A program made the translations under genes and the position numbers. Shown one piece after another: positions 1 to 5,610 of a stretch of DNA of 8,003 bases. The DNA is from an uncultured Sphingobacteriia bacterium (lineage in GTDB: Bacteria; Bacteroidota; Bacteroidia; Chitinophagales; Chitinophagaceae), in the NCBI GenBank assembly GCA_945957225.1, contig CAMFKK010000090.1, positions 1 through 8,003 of the forward strand, given 5' to 3'. Under the pieces are notes generated by a model. The model did no database searches, was not told where the DNA came from, and saw nothing but the letters and a program-made list of their open reading frames with translations. Position 1 is the stretch's first letter, and each line of letters opens with the position of its first letter.

Positions 1-287
1 GAGATAGATCTTTTGGCATAACCATATCCTGGTAAGTCAACCAAGAACCATTTTTCTTTGGGTCCTTTTAAATTGCCGGAACTCTCAATCTCAAAATGGT
101 TGATCAATTGGGTTTTACCAGGGGTGCCCGATGTTTTGGCCAGGTTTTTGGTCTTGGTAAGCAGGTTGATCAGTGATGATTTTCCCACATTGCTCCTTCC
201 AATAAAAGCGTATTCCGGCCTATCCGGTTTGGGGCACTGGGTAACTAGGGCAGAAGAAATATTGTATTTGGCCGATGTGATTTCCAT
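1..287 (-). CDS. engB: Ribosome biogenesis GTP-binding protein EngB/YsxC (N-terminal part, cut by window edge)
   Basis: Essential TRAFAC-class GTPase that, in known bacteria, assists late assembly of the large ribosomal subunit in the cytoplasm. About 95 residues are visible, starting MEITSAKYNISSALVTQCP. Residues 30-37 read GRSNVGKS, the G1/P-loop in the form typical of EngB, and are followed by SLIN. Residues 54-65 read GTPGKTQLINHF, the family-specific G2 segment. Residues 82-92 read LVDLPGYGYAK, the G3 motif with the EngB signature. The G4 and G5 motifs lie beyond the left edge. The ATG is 8 bases after the gpmI stop codon on the same strand, so the two genes are probably cotranscribed. 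The leader AAAAAAGAAC is A-rich with no clear Shine-Dalgarno sequence. No defect is seen in the visible part. Family assignment is secure. Confidence 0.95.
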   Translation of the reverse strand, partial: MEITSAKYNISSALVTQCPKPDRPEYAFIGRSNVGKSSLINLLTKTKNLAKTSGTPGKTQLINHFEIESSGNLKGPKEKWFLVDLPGYGYAKRSI

Positions 288-295
288 GTTCTTTT

Positions 296-1816
296 TTAGA
301 TAAGCGTATTGCCTGTCATTTCTGTTGGAATTGCTAGTCCCATTACTTTTAAAATAGTTGGTGCAAGGTCTCCTAGTTTACCAGGTTGAATGCTTCCTTT
401 CCAGTCTTTATCAATAATAAAAAATGGAACTGGATTCAAGGTATGTGCGGTATTGGGAGAACCGTCTTCATTGATCATGAAATCGGCATTGCCATGGTCT
501 GCTGTTAAGAATACGGTATAGCCATGTGCTAGTGCAGCGGTCACCACTCTTTCAACACAGGCGTCAACTGTTTTAGCCGCAATCATGGCCGCGCTAAATA
601 CACCTGTATGACCCACCATATCTGTATTAGCATAGTTTAAGCAAATAAAATCAGCTGTTTCATTTTCAATTTCAGGAATCAATTTATCCGTGATTTCTAT
701 GGCAGACATTTCTGGTTGCAAATCATAGGTAGCCACTTTTGGTGATGGTACCATGATCCTGCTTTCTCCGTTAAAGGGCACTTCTCTACCACCACTAAAA
801 AAGAAAGTTACGTGCGGATATTTTTCGGTCTCTGCAATCCTGATTTGCTTCTTGCCATTGGCTTCTAACACCTCCCCCAATGTGTTTACCAAATTATCAT
901 TTTCAAAAATCACGGAAACATTTTTGAATTTATGATCATACATGGTCATGGTAGTATAATGCAAATCCAAGGCCTTCATTTCAAATTCAGGATAGTCTGT
1001 TTGCGTCAAAACCTCTGTAATTTCTCTGCAACGGTCTGTTCTAAAATTAAAACAGATGGCATAGTCTCCAGATTCAATTTTTGCAATAGGAGCGCCCTTG
1101 TCATTTAAGATAACGGTAGGTAATAAAAACTCATCGGTCTTACCCGCTTCATAAGAAGCTGTAACAGCTTCAATAGCGTTAGCTGCTGTAGCCCCTTTGG
1201 CGTGTACCAATGTATCATAAGCCAGTTTTACCCTTTCCCAACGTTTGTCTCTGTCCATGGCATAATACCGGCCACTCACTGTTGCAATTTTTCCAGCAGA
1301 ACCGCTTAGGAATTTTTCCATATCGGTGAGATAGCCCAAACCACTTTTGGGGTCAGTATCTCTTCCGTCTGTGAATGCATGGATATAGACTTGTGTCAAA
1401 CCCTCAGATTTACACAGGTCACAAATAGCTTTTAAATGACTGGTATGAGCGTGTACCCCACCATCACTAACCAAGCCCAATAAATGTAAAGGTTTGTTGG
1501 CCGCTTTGGCTCCGCGGATGGCCGCTAAGATGACTGCATTACCCGCCAATTCGCCGGTGCGGATAGCCACATTAATGCGTTGCAATTCTTGATACACAAT
1601 TCTTCCTGCTCCCAAATTCAAATGCCCCACTTCACTATTACCCATTTGACCATCGGGTAAGCCCACGTCTTCACCACAAGTAACCAAAGTAGTATTGGGA
1701 TATTGACTGTATAAACTACTTACAAATTTGGGATGTGCTTGCTGTATAGCATCTGCACTGGCTATCTTGCCCAATCCCCAGCCATCCATGATGGCCAAAA
1801 TCACTTTCTTGCTCAT
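296..1816 (-). CDS. gpmI: 2,3-bisphosphoglycerate-independent phosphoglycerate mutase
   Basis: Interconverts 3-phosphoglycerate and 2-phosphoglycerate in glycolysis and gluconeogenesis. It is a cytoplasmic, Mn-dependent member of the alkaline phosphatase superfamily. At 506 residues it has the usual family length. Visible active-site pieces, in order, are: metal-binding Asp11 in MDGWG; nucleophile Ser61 in MGNSEVGH; His122 in DGGVHAH; Asp150-Asp153 in DGRDT; Arg183 and Arg189 in SGRYYAMDRDKRW; Arg259 and Arg262 in FRTDR; Lys332; Asp399 and His403 in NTDMVGH; Asp440-His441 in TADHGNAD; and His458 in NTAHTLNPVPF. All metal and substrate ligands known for the family appear present, so the enzyme should be active. 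The ATG follows the A-rich leader TTTAACAAAAACAT with no Shine-Dalgarno sequence. The gene is first in a probable gpmI-engB unit and is divergent from the DUF4783-like gene. Confidence 0.97.
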   Translation of the reverse strand: MSKKVILAIMDGWGLGKIASADAIQQAHPKFVSSLYSQYPNTTLVTCGEDVGLPDGQMGNSEVGHLNLGAGRIVYQELQRINVAIRTGELAGNAVILAAIRGAKAANKPLHLLGLVSDGGVHAHTSHLKAICDLCKSEGLTQVYIHAFTDGRDTDPKSGLGYLTDMEKFLSGSAGKIATVSGRYYAMDRDKRWERVKLAYDTLVHAKGATAANAIEAVTASYEAGKTDEFLLPTVILNDKGAPIAKIESGDYAICFNFRTDRCREITEVLTQTDYPEFEMKALDLHYTTMTMYDHKFKNVSVIFENDNLVNTLGEVLEANGKKQIRIAETEKYPHVTFFFSGGREVPFNGESRIMVPSPKVATYDLQPEMSAIEITDKLIPEIENETADFICLNYANTDMVGHTGVFSAAMIAAKTVDACVERVVTAALAHGYTVFLTADHGNADFMINEDGSPNTAHTLNPVPFFIIDKDWKGSIQPGKLGDLAPTILKVMGLAIPTEMTGNTLI

Positions 1817-1844
1817 ATGTTTTTGTTAAAATGCTGGTGTTGAC

Positions 1845-1852
1845 CAACGTTA
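1845..1852 (-). promoter_or_regulatory. Weak candidate -7 element for gpmI
   Basis: On the minus strand this reads TAACGTTG, one mismatch from the Bacteroidota -7 consensus TAnnTTTG. It lies 28 bases upstream of the gpmI ATG, which would give a leader of about 20 bases. No -33 TTTG-like element is visible at the expected 19-21 base spacing. It also overlaps a short inverted repeat (GTTG-AC-CAAC, 1839-1848). This is a guess from position and partial match only. Confidence 0.2.
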
Positions 1853-1864
1853 TTTTCTGCTAAC

Positions 1865-1895
1865 TTAGCTTTCCGGGTGTAAGTTATTAAACTTG
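1865..1895 (+). promoter_or_regulatory. Candidate Bacteroidota-type promoter for the DUF4783-nadC-SUI1 unit
   Basis: TTAG at 1865-1868, then exactly 19 bases, then TAAACTTG at 1888-1895. Each part is one mismatch from the Bacteroidota sigma factor consensus TTTG-N19-TAnnTTTG. Transcription would start near 1902, giving a leader of roughly 30 bases before the ATG at 1935. Spacing and position are right, but both boxes are imperfect and short AT-rich matches arise by chance. Confidence 0.38.
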
Positions 1896-1934
1896 GCATG
1901 TTTTTGGCGAACTCTTTATAAGAAATACTATATT

Positions 1935-2315
1935 ATGCGTAAGATTCTTTTATTAATAGGCTTGTTGTTCAGCTTTGCAGGATTTACCCAGCAATCAGAT
2001 ACTGAAGCCGTGGTCAAGGCCTTTAAAACGGCCAATGCAGACGAAGTGGCACGTTATTTTGACGATTATATAGACCTCAAATTTCTAGACAAGGATGAGG
2101 TTAAAAATATGGGTCGCAATCAGGCCACAATTGCATTAAAGAACTTTTTTGATGAAAATGGCGTCAAGGGATTTGACAAGAGTTCAGATAGGGAAATTGG
2201 GAATACCCTCTATATTACTGGAAAACTCACCAGTAGCGGTAAAGCGTATAATGTTACGGTGATGCTCAAAGCCAAAGGGGGTAAACACCAGATTATTACC
2301 ATGCGTATTAATTAA
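1935..2315 (+). CDS. Small exported DUF4783-like protein
   Basis: The protein is 126 residues long. Residues 1-19 look like a Sec signal peptide: the basic start MRK, then a hydrophobic stretch LLLIGLLFSFAGF, and a likely cut near TQ-QS. There is no lipobox Cys. The mature part of about 107 residues has the pattern of a small NTF2-like alpha+beta protein: a helix (EAVVKAFKTANADEVARYF), a DYIDLKFLD strand, then LKNFFDENG and strand-rich NTLYITGKLTSSGKAYNVTVMLK ending QIITMRIN. This matches what I know of DUF4783 proteins, a Bacteroidota family of unknown function often found beside nadC. An in-frame extension to 1893 exists, but the ATG at 1935 is preferred because it begins directly with the signal peptide. 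It lies 70 bases upstream of nadC on the same strand. No catalytic residues can be named. Confident as a gene, moderate on the family name. Confidence 0.85.
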   Translation: MRKILLLIGLLFSFAGFTQQSDTEAVVKAFKTANADEVARYFDDYIDLKFLDKDEVKNMGRNQATIALKNFFDENGVKGFDKSSDREIGNTLYITGKLTSSGKAYNVTVMLKAKGGKHQIITMRIN

Positions 2316-2318
2316 TAC
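2305..2318. repeat. 14-base perfect palindrome over the stop codon of the DUF4783-like gene
   Basis: GTATTAATTAATAC equals its own reverse complement and contains the TAA stop at 2313-2315. It is AT-rich with no loop and no following T-run that would make it a standard terminator, although eight Ts occur a few bases later (2325-2332). It could be a protein-binding site or chance in AT-rich DNA. Confidence 0.4.
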
Positions 2319-2385
2319 CAACCATTTTTTTTGGAAAAATCATTAGATCCTTCCCCAATCAACAGGAAGCAAGTAGTTTTGTCCT

Positions 2386-3249
2386 ATGCAGACTTATGAT
2401 GAATTGTTGCAGAAACTAATTGTAGATGCTTTAGCAGAAGATATTGGTAATGGAGACCATTCTACCCTTGGTTGTATTGATAAAACTGCTAGGGGCAAAG
2501 CTATTTTGAAAATCAAACAAGATGGGACTCTTGCAGGGATGCATGTGGCAGAAACCATTTTTAAATGGGTGGAACCAGGGGCCGTATTTCTGCCAAAAAT
2601 GAAGGATGGAGATAGTATGCAAGTTGGTGATATTGCTTTTGAAGTGGAAGCAGCAGTGCATACCATTTTATCCTGTGAAAGATTGGTCTTGAATTGTATG
2701 CAACGCATGAGTGGGATAGCAACCCTAACCAAAAAATATAGTTCAGTTTTAAAAGACTATTCCACTAAGATATTAGATACTAGGAAAACCACGCCTAATT
2801 TTAGATTGTTGGAAAAAGAAGCAGTAAGAATTGGGGGAGGTGTGAACCACCGCTACGCCCTTTATGATATGATCATGCTCAAAGACAATCATATTGATTA
2901 TTGCGGAGGCATAGAAGCGGCTATTAATAAAAGCTATGACTATTCACAGTCATTGCCAATTCCCCTAAAAATTGAAGTAGAGACCAGGTCATTAGAAGAC
3001 GTAGCCCTTGTTTGCAAAATAGCCAAGGGAAAGGTTTTCAGGATCATGTTAGATAATTTTACACCGGCCATGGTAGCCCATGCAGTAAAGCTGATTGATG
3101 GTGCTTTTGAAACAGAAGCTAGTGGAGGAATTAATTTAGAGAATATTCAATCCTATGCAGCAGCTGGAGTAGATTATATTAGTGTTGGTGCGTTAATACA
3201 CCAGGCCCAAAGTTTGGATTTAAGTTTAAAAGCAGTTTTGATCAAATAA
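2386..3249 (+). CDS. nadC: Nicotinate-nucleotide pyrophosphorylase (carboxylating), quinolinate phosphoribosyltransferase
   Basis: Converts quinolinate and PRPP to nicotinate mononucleotide, CO2 and pyrophosphate, the third step of de novo NAD synthesis in the cytoplasm. It has 287 residues, the normal length. The N-terminal domain carries EDIGNGDHST (18-27). The alpha/beta-barrel domain carries DTRKTTP (131-137), GGGVNHRYALYDMIMLKDNH (150-169, with His155, Arg156, Lys166), IEVET (196-200), MLDNF (221-225), ASGGI (245-249) and YISVGALIH near 268. These are the quinolinate and PRPP contact motifs of the type II phosphoribosyltransferase, and none is missing. nadA and nadB are not in this window. 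The gene is preceded by the DUF4783-like gene and followed after 6 bases by the SUI1 gene, suggesting one transcript. The nearest AGGA (2364-2367) is too far from the ATG to be a good ribosome site. Confidence 0.97.
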   Translation: MQTYDELLQKLIVDALAEDIGNGDHSTLGCIDKTARGKAILKIKQDGTLAGMHVAETIFKWVEPGAVFLPKMKDGDSMQVGDIAFEVEAAVHTILSCERLVLNCMQRMSGIATLTKKYSSVLKDYSTKILDTRKTTPNFRLLEKEAVRIGGGVNHRYALYDMIMLKDNHIDYCGGIEAAINKSYDYSQSLPIPLKIEVETRSLEDVALVCKIAKGKVFRIMLDNFTPAMVAHAVKLIDGAFETEASGGINLENIQSYAAAGVDYISVGALIHQAQSLDLSLKAVLIK

Positions 3250-3255
3250 AGGAAG

Positions 3256-3591
3256 ATGTCAAAGAAAAACAAACCCGATGTGCAAGGATTTGTCTATAGC
3301 ACGGATCCCAATTTTAATTTTCAACCTGTAGAGGAAGCCGTTGAAACACTAGCAGCAGCCCAACAAAAATTGCGGATTCGTTTAGAAACCAAACATCGCG
3401 CGGGTAAGGCAGTAACACTGATTACCGGGTTTATTGGCAAGGAAGAAGACCTAGAAAAATTGGGTAAACAATTGAAAAATTTTTGTGGTACAGGTGGTTC
3501 GGCCAAAGATGCTGAAATAATTATCCAAGGCGATCAACGCCTGAAAGTATTGCCCTGGTTAATCAAGAACGGCTACACCCAATCCAAATAA
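3256..3591 (+). CDS. SUI1/eIF1-like translation initiation factor (YciH family)
   Basis: This 111-residue protein has a short polar N-terminal tail and a SUI1 fold over roughly residues 38-107. The landmarks are RIRLETKHRAGKAVTLITGF (40-59), a helical stretch EEDLEKLGKQLKNF, then the core CGTGGSAKDAEIIIQGDQ (77-94) and the terminal helix LKVLPWLIKNGYTQ. The GTGGS-K-x-x-x-I-x-Q-G-D-x-R pattern is the family hallmark. In eukaryotes and archaea eIF1/SUI1 proofreads start-codon choice. Bacterial YciH homologues are thought to bind the small ribosomal subunit, but their role is poorly settled. The ATG lies 6 bases after the nadC stop with AGGAAG directly abutting it, so translational coupling to nadC is likely. 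Its stop is separated from the dnaX stop by one base. Family call is firm, the cellular role is not. Confidence 0.93.
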   Translation: MSKKNKPDVQGFVYSTDPNFNFQPVEEAVETLAAAQQKLRIRLETKHRAGKAVTLITGFIGKEEDLEKLGKQLKNFCGTGGSAKDAEIIIQGDQRLKVLPWLIKNGYTQSK

Positions 3592-3592
3592 A

Positions 3593-5470
3593 TCAATAAT
3601 CTATTTCAAGTTTTAATCGGTCTTTGAGTTCTTTGACCATGGGGAATTGTTCTGCAATCCGCTCAAATTTCTGACGGCTATTCATGCGTAAATGTGCGGG
3701 CACTTCTTCTTGTTCACCGGCTTCTACCAAGACCTGAAACATGATGCCTGGGTTAAAAAAAGCTTTTTGAATATGTTCAAGCAACATCATTTTTTCTTGC
3801 TCTACAAATTTTTGAGAGGTAAGTGATCCCACTAAAACGCTAAAATGGATCTCGTCTTCTATAGTGAGTTTGGCAATACGGAAAGTACCTGCAGATGAGT
3901 GTTTGAGCTGTTGCTCTAAAGTCTTGGTATATTCATTCCAACAAGCTTGCAATTTTTCCATATTCAGCACTTCTGCTTCTTTTACTTCTTCAATGGCATA
4001 CTGGTCTCCATATTTTTCTCTTAATGCATCTAGTAGTCCTTTTTTACCGGAACCACTGGCTACTGGTGGAATTAATTTGGATGGTCCTGTTGGAATATTG
4101 GTTATGGGAGCAGTAGTTGGTTTGGGTGCTGCGATACTGGAATTACTAGCACTGTTTGCTACTGGGGCTACCGATGTATTTGTACTGGCAGGTACTGAAG
4201 CTTTTGTAGTTTCAACATATAATTTTGCATCCGTTCCAGCGCTTTTGCTAGGAGCTGGAGCTGAGGGTTGGGCTCCTCCCATTTGAATGGGTGGTACCGC
4301 TTTGGTATGAAAAGCTATGGGTTGATCAAGTCGTTTTTTTTTTACTAATTGCCCACTATCTACACTTAGCTCAATGGCTTGTTGTAAAAAGTTCAATTTG
4401 ATCAGGGCCAGTTCAACGTGTAAACGTTTGTTTCTAGCCATTTTGTAATTGATCTCAGCCTCGTTTAAAATATTTAGTGCGCTTACTAAAAATGAAACAC
4501 CAGCCCTTTGTGCTGTGGCAGTATATTTTTCTTGTAAACCTTCTACCACTTCTAATAAGGCAGCAGATTTTGGATCTTTGCAAACCAATAAGTTGCGTAC
4601 AAATTCAGCAAAACCATTGAGTACTAAATCGCCTTCAAAGCCCTTTCTATTAATTTGGTCATACAACAACATGGCAGCAGAAAGATCTTGTTGCTGCATG
4701 GCTTCTAGGAGTTTGAAATAATAATCATCGTCCAAGATATTTAAGTGCTCTAGGGTATTTTGATAGGTAAGTATGCCATTGGTGAAACTGACAATCTTGT
4801 CAAGGATACTAAGTGAGTCACGCATACATCCCTCACTCTTTTGTGCAATCACTTGAAGTGCGGCTTTCTCAGCCTTTATTGATTCTTTGTCTACAATTTC
4901 TTGTAAGTGTTCTACCGTATCATTATTGGTGATGCGTTTAAAATCAAAGATTTGACACCTACTTAAAATAGTTGGGAGAATCTTGTGTTTTTCAGTAGTT
5001 GCCAAGATAAAAATGGCATAGGGTGGGGGTTCTTCCAATGTCTTTAAAAAGGCATTAAAGGCCGCTGCACTCAACATATGAACCTCGTCTACTATATACA
5101 CTTTGTATTTTCCAGCCTGTGGTGCAAAACGTACCTGTTCTACCAGTGTTCTAATATCATCTACGGAGTTATTACTGGCTGCATCTAATTCATGAATATT
5201 CATGGAACTTCCAGCGTCAAATGAAACACAGCTATTGCAAGTATTACAAGCTTCTCCTTCTGGGGTTTGATTGGTACAGTTAATGGTTTTTGCTAAAATT
5301 CTAGCACAGGTTGTTTTACCAACGCCTCTTGGGCCACAAAACAAGAAAGCATGCGCCAACTGATTGTTTTTGATGGCATTCTTGAGGGTGGTGGTAATAT
5401 GTAATTGACCCACAACTGTATTAAAGTTTTGGGGTCTATACTTTCTGGCTGATACTACAAAATTATCCAT
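3593..5470 (-). CDS. dnaX: DNA polymerase III subunit gamma/tau
   Basis: Clamp-loader ATPase of the replicative polymerase, which loads the beta clamp and tethers the core polymerases. From the chosen start MDNFVVSARKYRP there are 625 residues. Walker A GPRGVGKTT is at 46-54. Four zinc-binding cysteines are at 65, 75, 78 and 81. Walker B reads VYIVDEVHML with Asp128-Glu129. Sensor 1 lies in ATTE near 158, and the SRC arginine-finger motif is at 170-172. The clamp-loader collar region extends to about residue 370. Next comes a Pro/Ala/Ser/Thr-rich linker (about 390-475), then a C-terminal domain presumably serving the tau functions. A run of ten As at codons 376-379 may cause slippage (separate entry). 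An ATG 10 codons upstream (5500) is possible. The inner one is preferred because family members begin close to VSARKYRP. Convergent with the SUI1 gene, divergent from the SDR gene. Confidence 0.96.
   Translation of the reverse strand: MDNFVVSARKYRPQNFNTVVGQLHITTTLKNAIKNNQLAHAFLFCGPRGVGKTTCARILAKTINCTNQTPEGEACNTCNSCVSFDAGSSMNIHELDAASNNSVDDIRTLVEQVRFAPQAGKYKVYIVDEVHMLSAAAFNAFLKTLEEPPPYAIFILATTEKHKILPTILSRCQIFDFKRITNNDTVEHLQEIVDKESIKAEKAALQVIAQKSEGCMRDSLSILDKIVSFTNGILTYQNTLEHLNILDDDYYFKLLEAMQQQDLSAAMLLYDQINRKGFEGDLVLNGFAEFVRNLLVCKDPKSAALLEVVEGLQEKYTATAQRAGVSFLVSALNILNEAEINYKMARNKRLHVELALIKLNFLQQAIELSVDSGQLVKKKRLDQPIAFHTKAVPPIQMGGAQPSAPAPSKSAGTDAKLYVETTKASVPASTNTSVAPVANSASNSSIAAPKPTTAPITNIPTGPSKLIPPVASGSGKKGLLDALREKYGDQYAIEEVKEAEVLNMEKLQACWNEYTKTLEQQLKHSSAGTFRIAKLTIEDEIHFSVLVGSLTSQKFVEQEKMMLLEHIQKAFFNPGIMFQVLVEAGEQEEVPAHLRMNSRQKFERIAEQFPMVKELKDRLKLEIDY
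4271..4298 (-). other. Potential mRNA hairpin in dnaX downstream of the A-run
   Basis: In the dnaX message the arms GGTACCACCCAT and ATGGGAGGAGCC flank a 4-base TCAA loop. Pairing from the loop outward gives A-T, T-A and three C-G pairs, an A-A mismatch, two C-G pairs, a second A-A mismatch, one T-G wobble and two G-C pairs. It begins 35 bases after the A-run, farther than the usual 5-9 bases for a ribosomal frameshift stimulator. Its role is uncertain, and it may only reflect the coding sequence of the linker. Confidence 0.4.
4334..4343 (-). other. A10 slippage-prone run in dnaX (candidate gamma-subunit frameshift site)
   Basis: The coding strand reads GTA AAA AAA AAA CGA (Val376-Lys-Lys-Lys-Arg380), an uninterrupted run of ten As. 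Adding one A, or a -1 ribosomal slip, gives ...Lys-Thr-Thr and then TGA. Losing one A, or a +1 slip, gives Lys-Lys-Asn-Asp-Leu-Ile-Asn-Pro and then TAG. Either event ends the protein at about 381-384 residues, right after the clamp-loader domains and before the linker and tau tail. In Escherichia coli dnaX a -1 ribosomal frameshift, and in Thermus an A9 transcriptional slip, make gamma this way. No Shine-Dalgarno-like stimulator is seen just upstream (AGTGGGCAATTA), so transcriptional slippage fits better. Inference from sequence only. Confidence 0.6.
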
Positions 5471-5575
5471 GGCTTTTTGAACTCGTTCAAAAGTAAGCAT
5501 TCGCCCATTTTTTTACTGCTTATTTAGAAATTTTATGGTTAATCCAAAAAACCTTGCTATTTTCCTTTGCCCGCC

Positions 5576-5591
5576 AATAAGAACCCTTATT
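5576..5591. repeat. Short inverted repeat upstream of the SDR gene
   Basis: AATAAG, a 4-base AACC spacer, then CTTATT form a perfect 6-base inverted repeat ending 19 bases before the SDR start codon. It sits in the 110-140 base divergent region between dnaX and the SDR gene, where I could find no convincing TAnnTTTG promoter element on either strand. It might be an operator half-site pair or a weak leader hairpin. Being AT-rich and short, it may be chance. Confidence 0.25.
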
Positions 5592-5610
5592 TATTTAAAT
5601 CCCCCGAGAT

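Noticed and set aside
58..303. 81-codon open frame on the plus strand at the left edge
   Set aside because: The opposite strand encodes the clear GTPase motifs of EngB. This frame is its antisense shadow.
1839..1848. Short inverted repeat GTTG-AC-CAAC between gpmI and the DUF4783-like gene
   Set aside because: Four-base arms are too short to support an operator call without conservation.
2325..2340. T8 run and A5 run that could pair as a hairpin after the DUF4783-like gene
   Set aside because: The stem is entirely A/T with about six pairs and has no GC-rich part, so it does not resemble an intrinsic terminator, and the downstream genes look cotranscribed.
2374..2381. TAGTTTTG, a perfect match to the Bacteroidota -7 consensus just before nadC
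   Set aside because: It ends 5 bases before the ATG, so transcription would start inside the coding region, and no -33 element lies 19-21 bases upstream. nadC is more likely read from the upstream gene's promoter.
3864..4286. 140-codon open frame on the plus strand inside dnaX
   Set aside because: It lies antisense to the dnaX linker and C-terminal region, has a composition that mirrors the Ala/Pro/Ser-rich linker, and shows no recognisable domain. It is a shadow of dnaX.
5501..5610. Search for promoters in the dnaX/SDR divergent gap
   Set aside because: All TAnn positions on both strands had two or more mismatches to TAnnTTTG, so no promoter is claimed although one is expected there.
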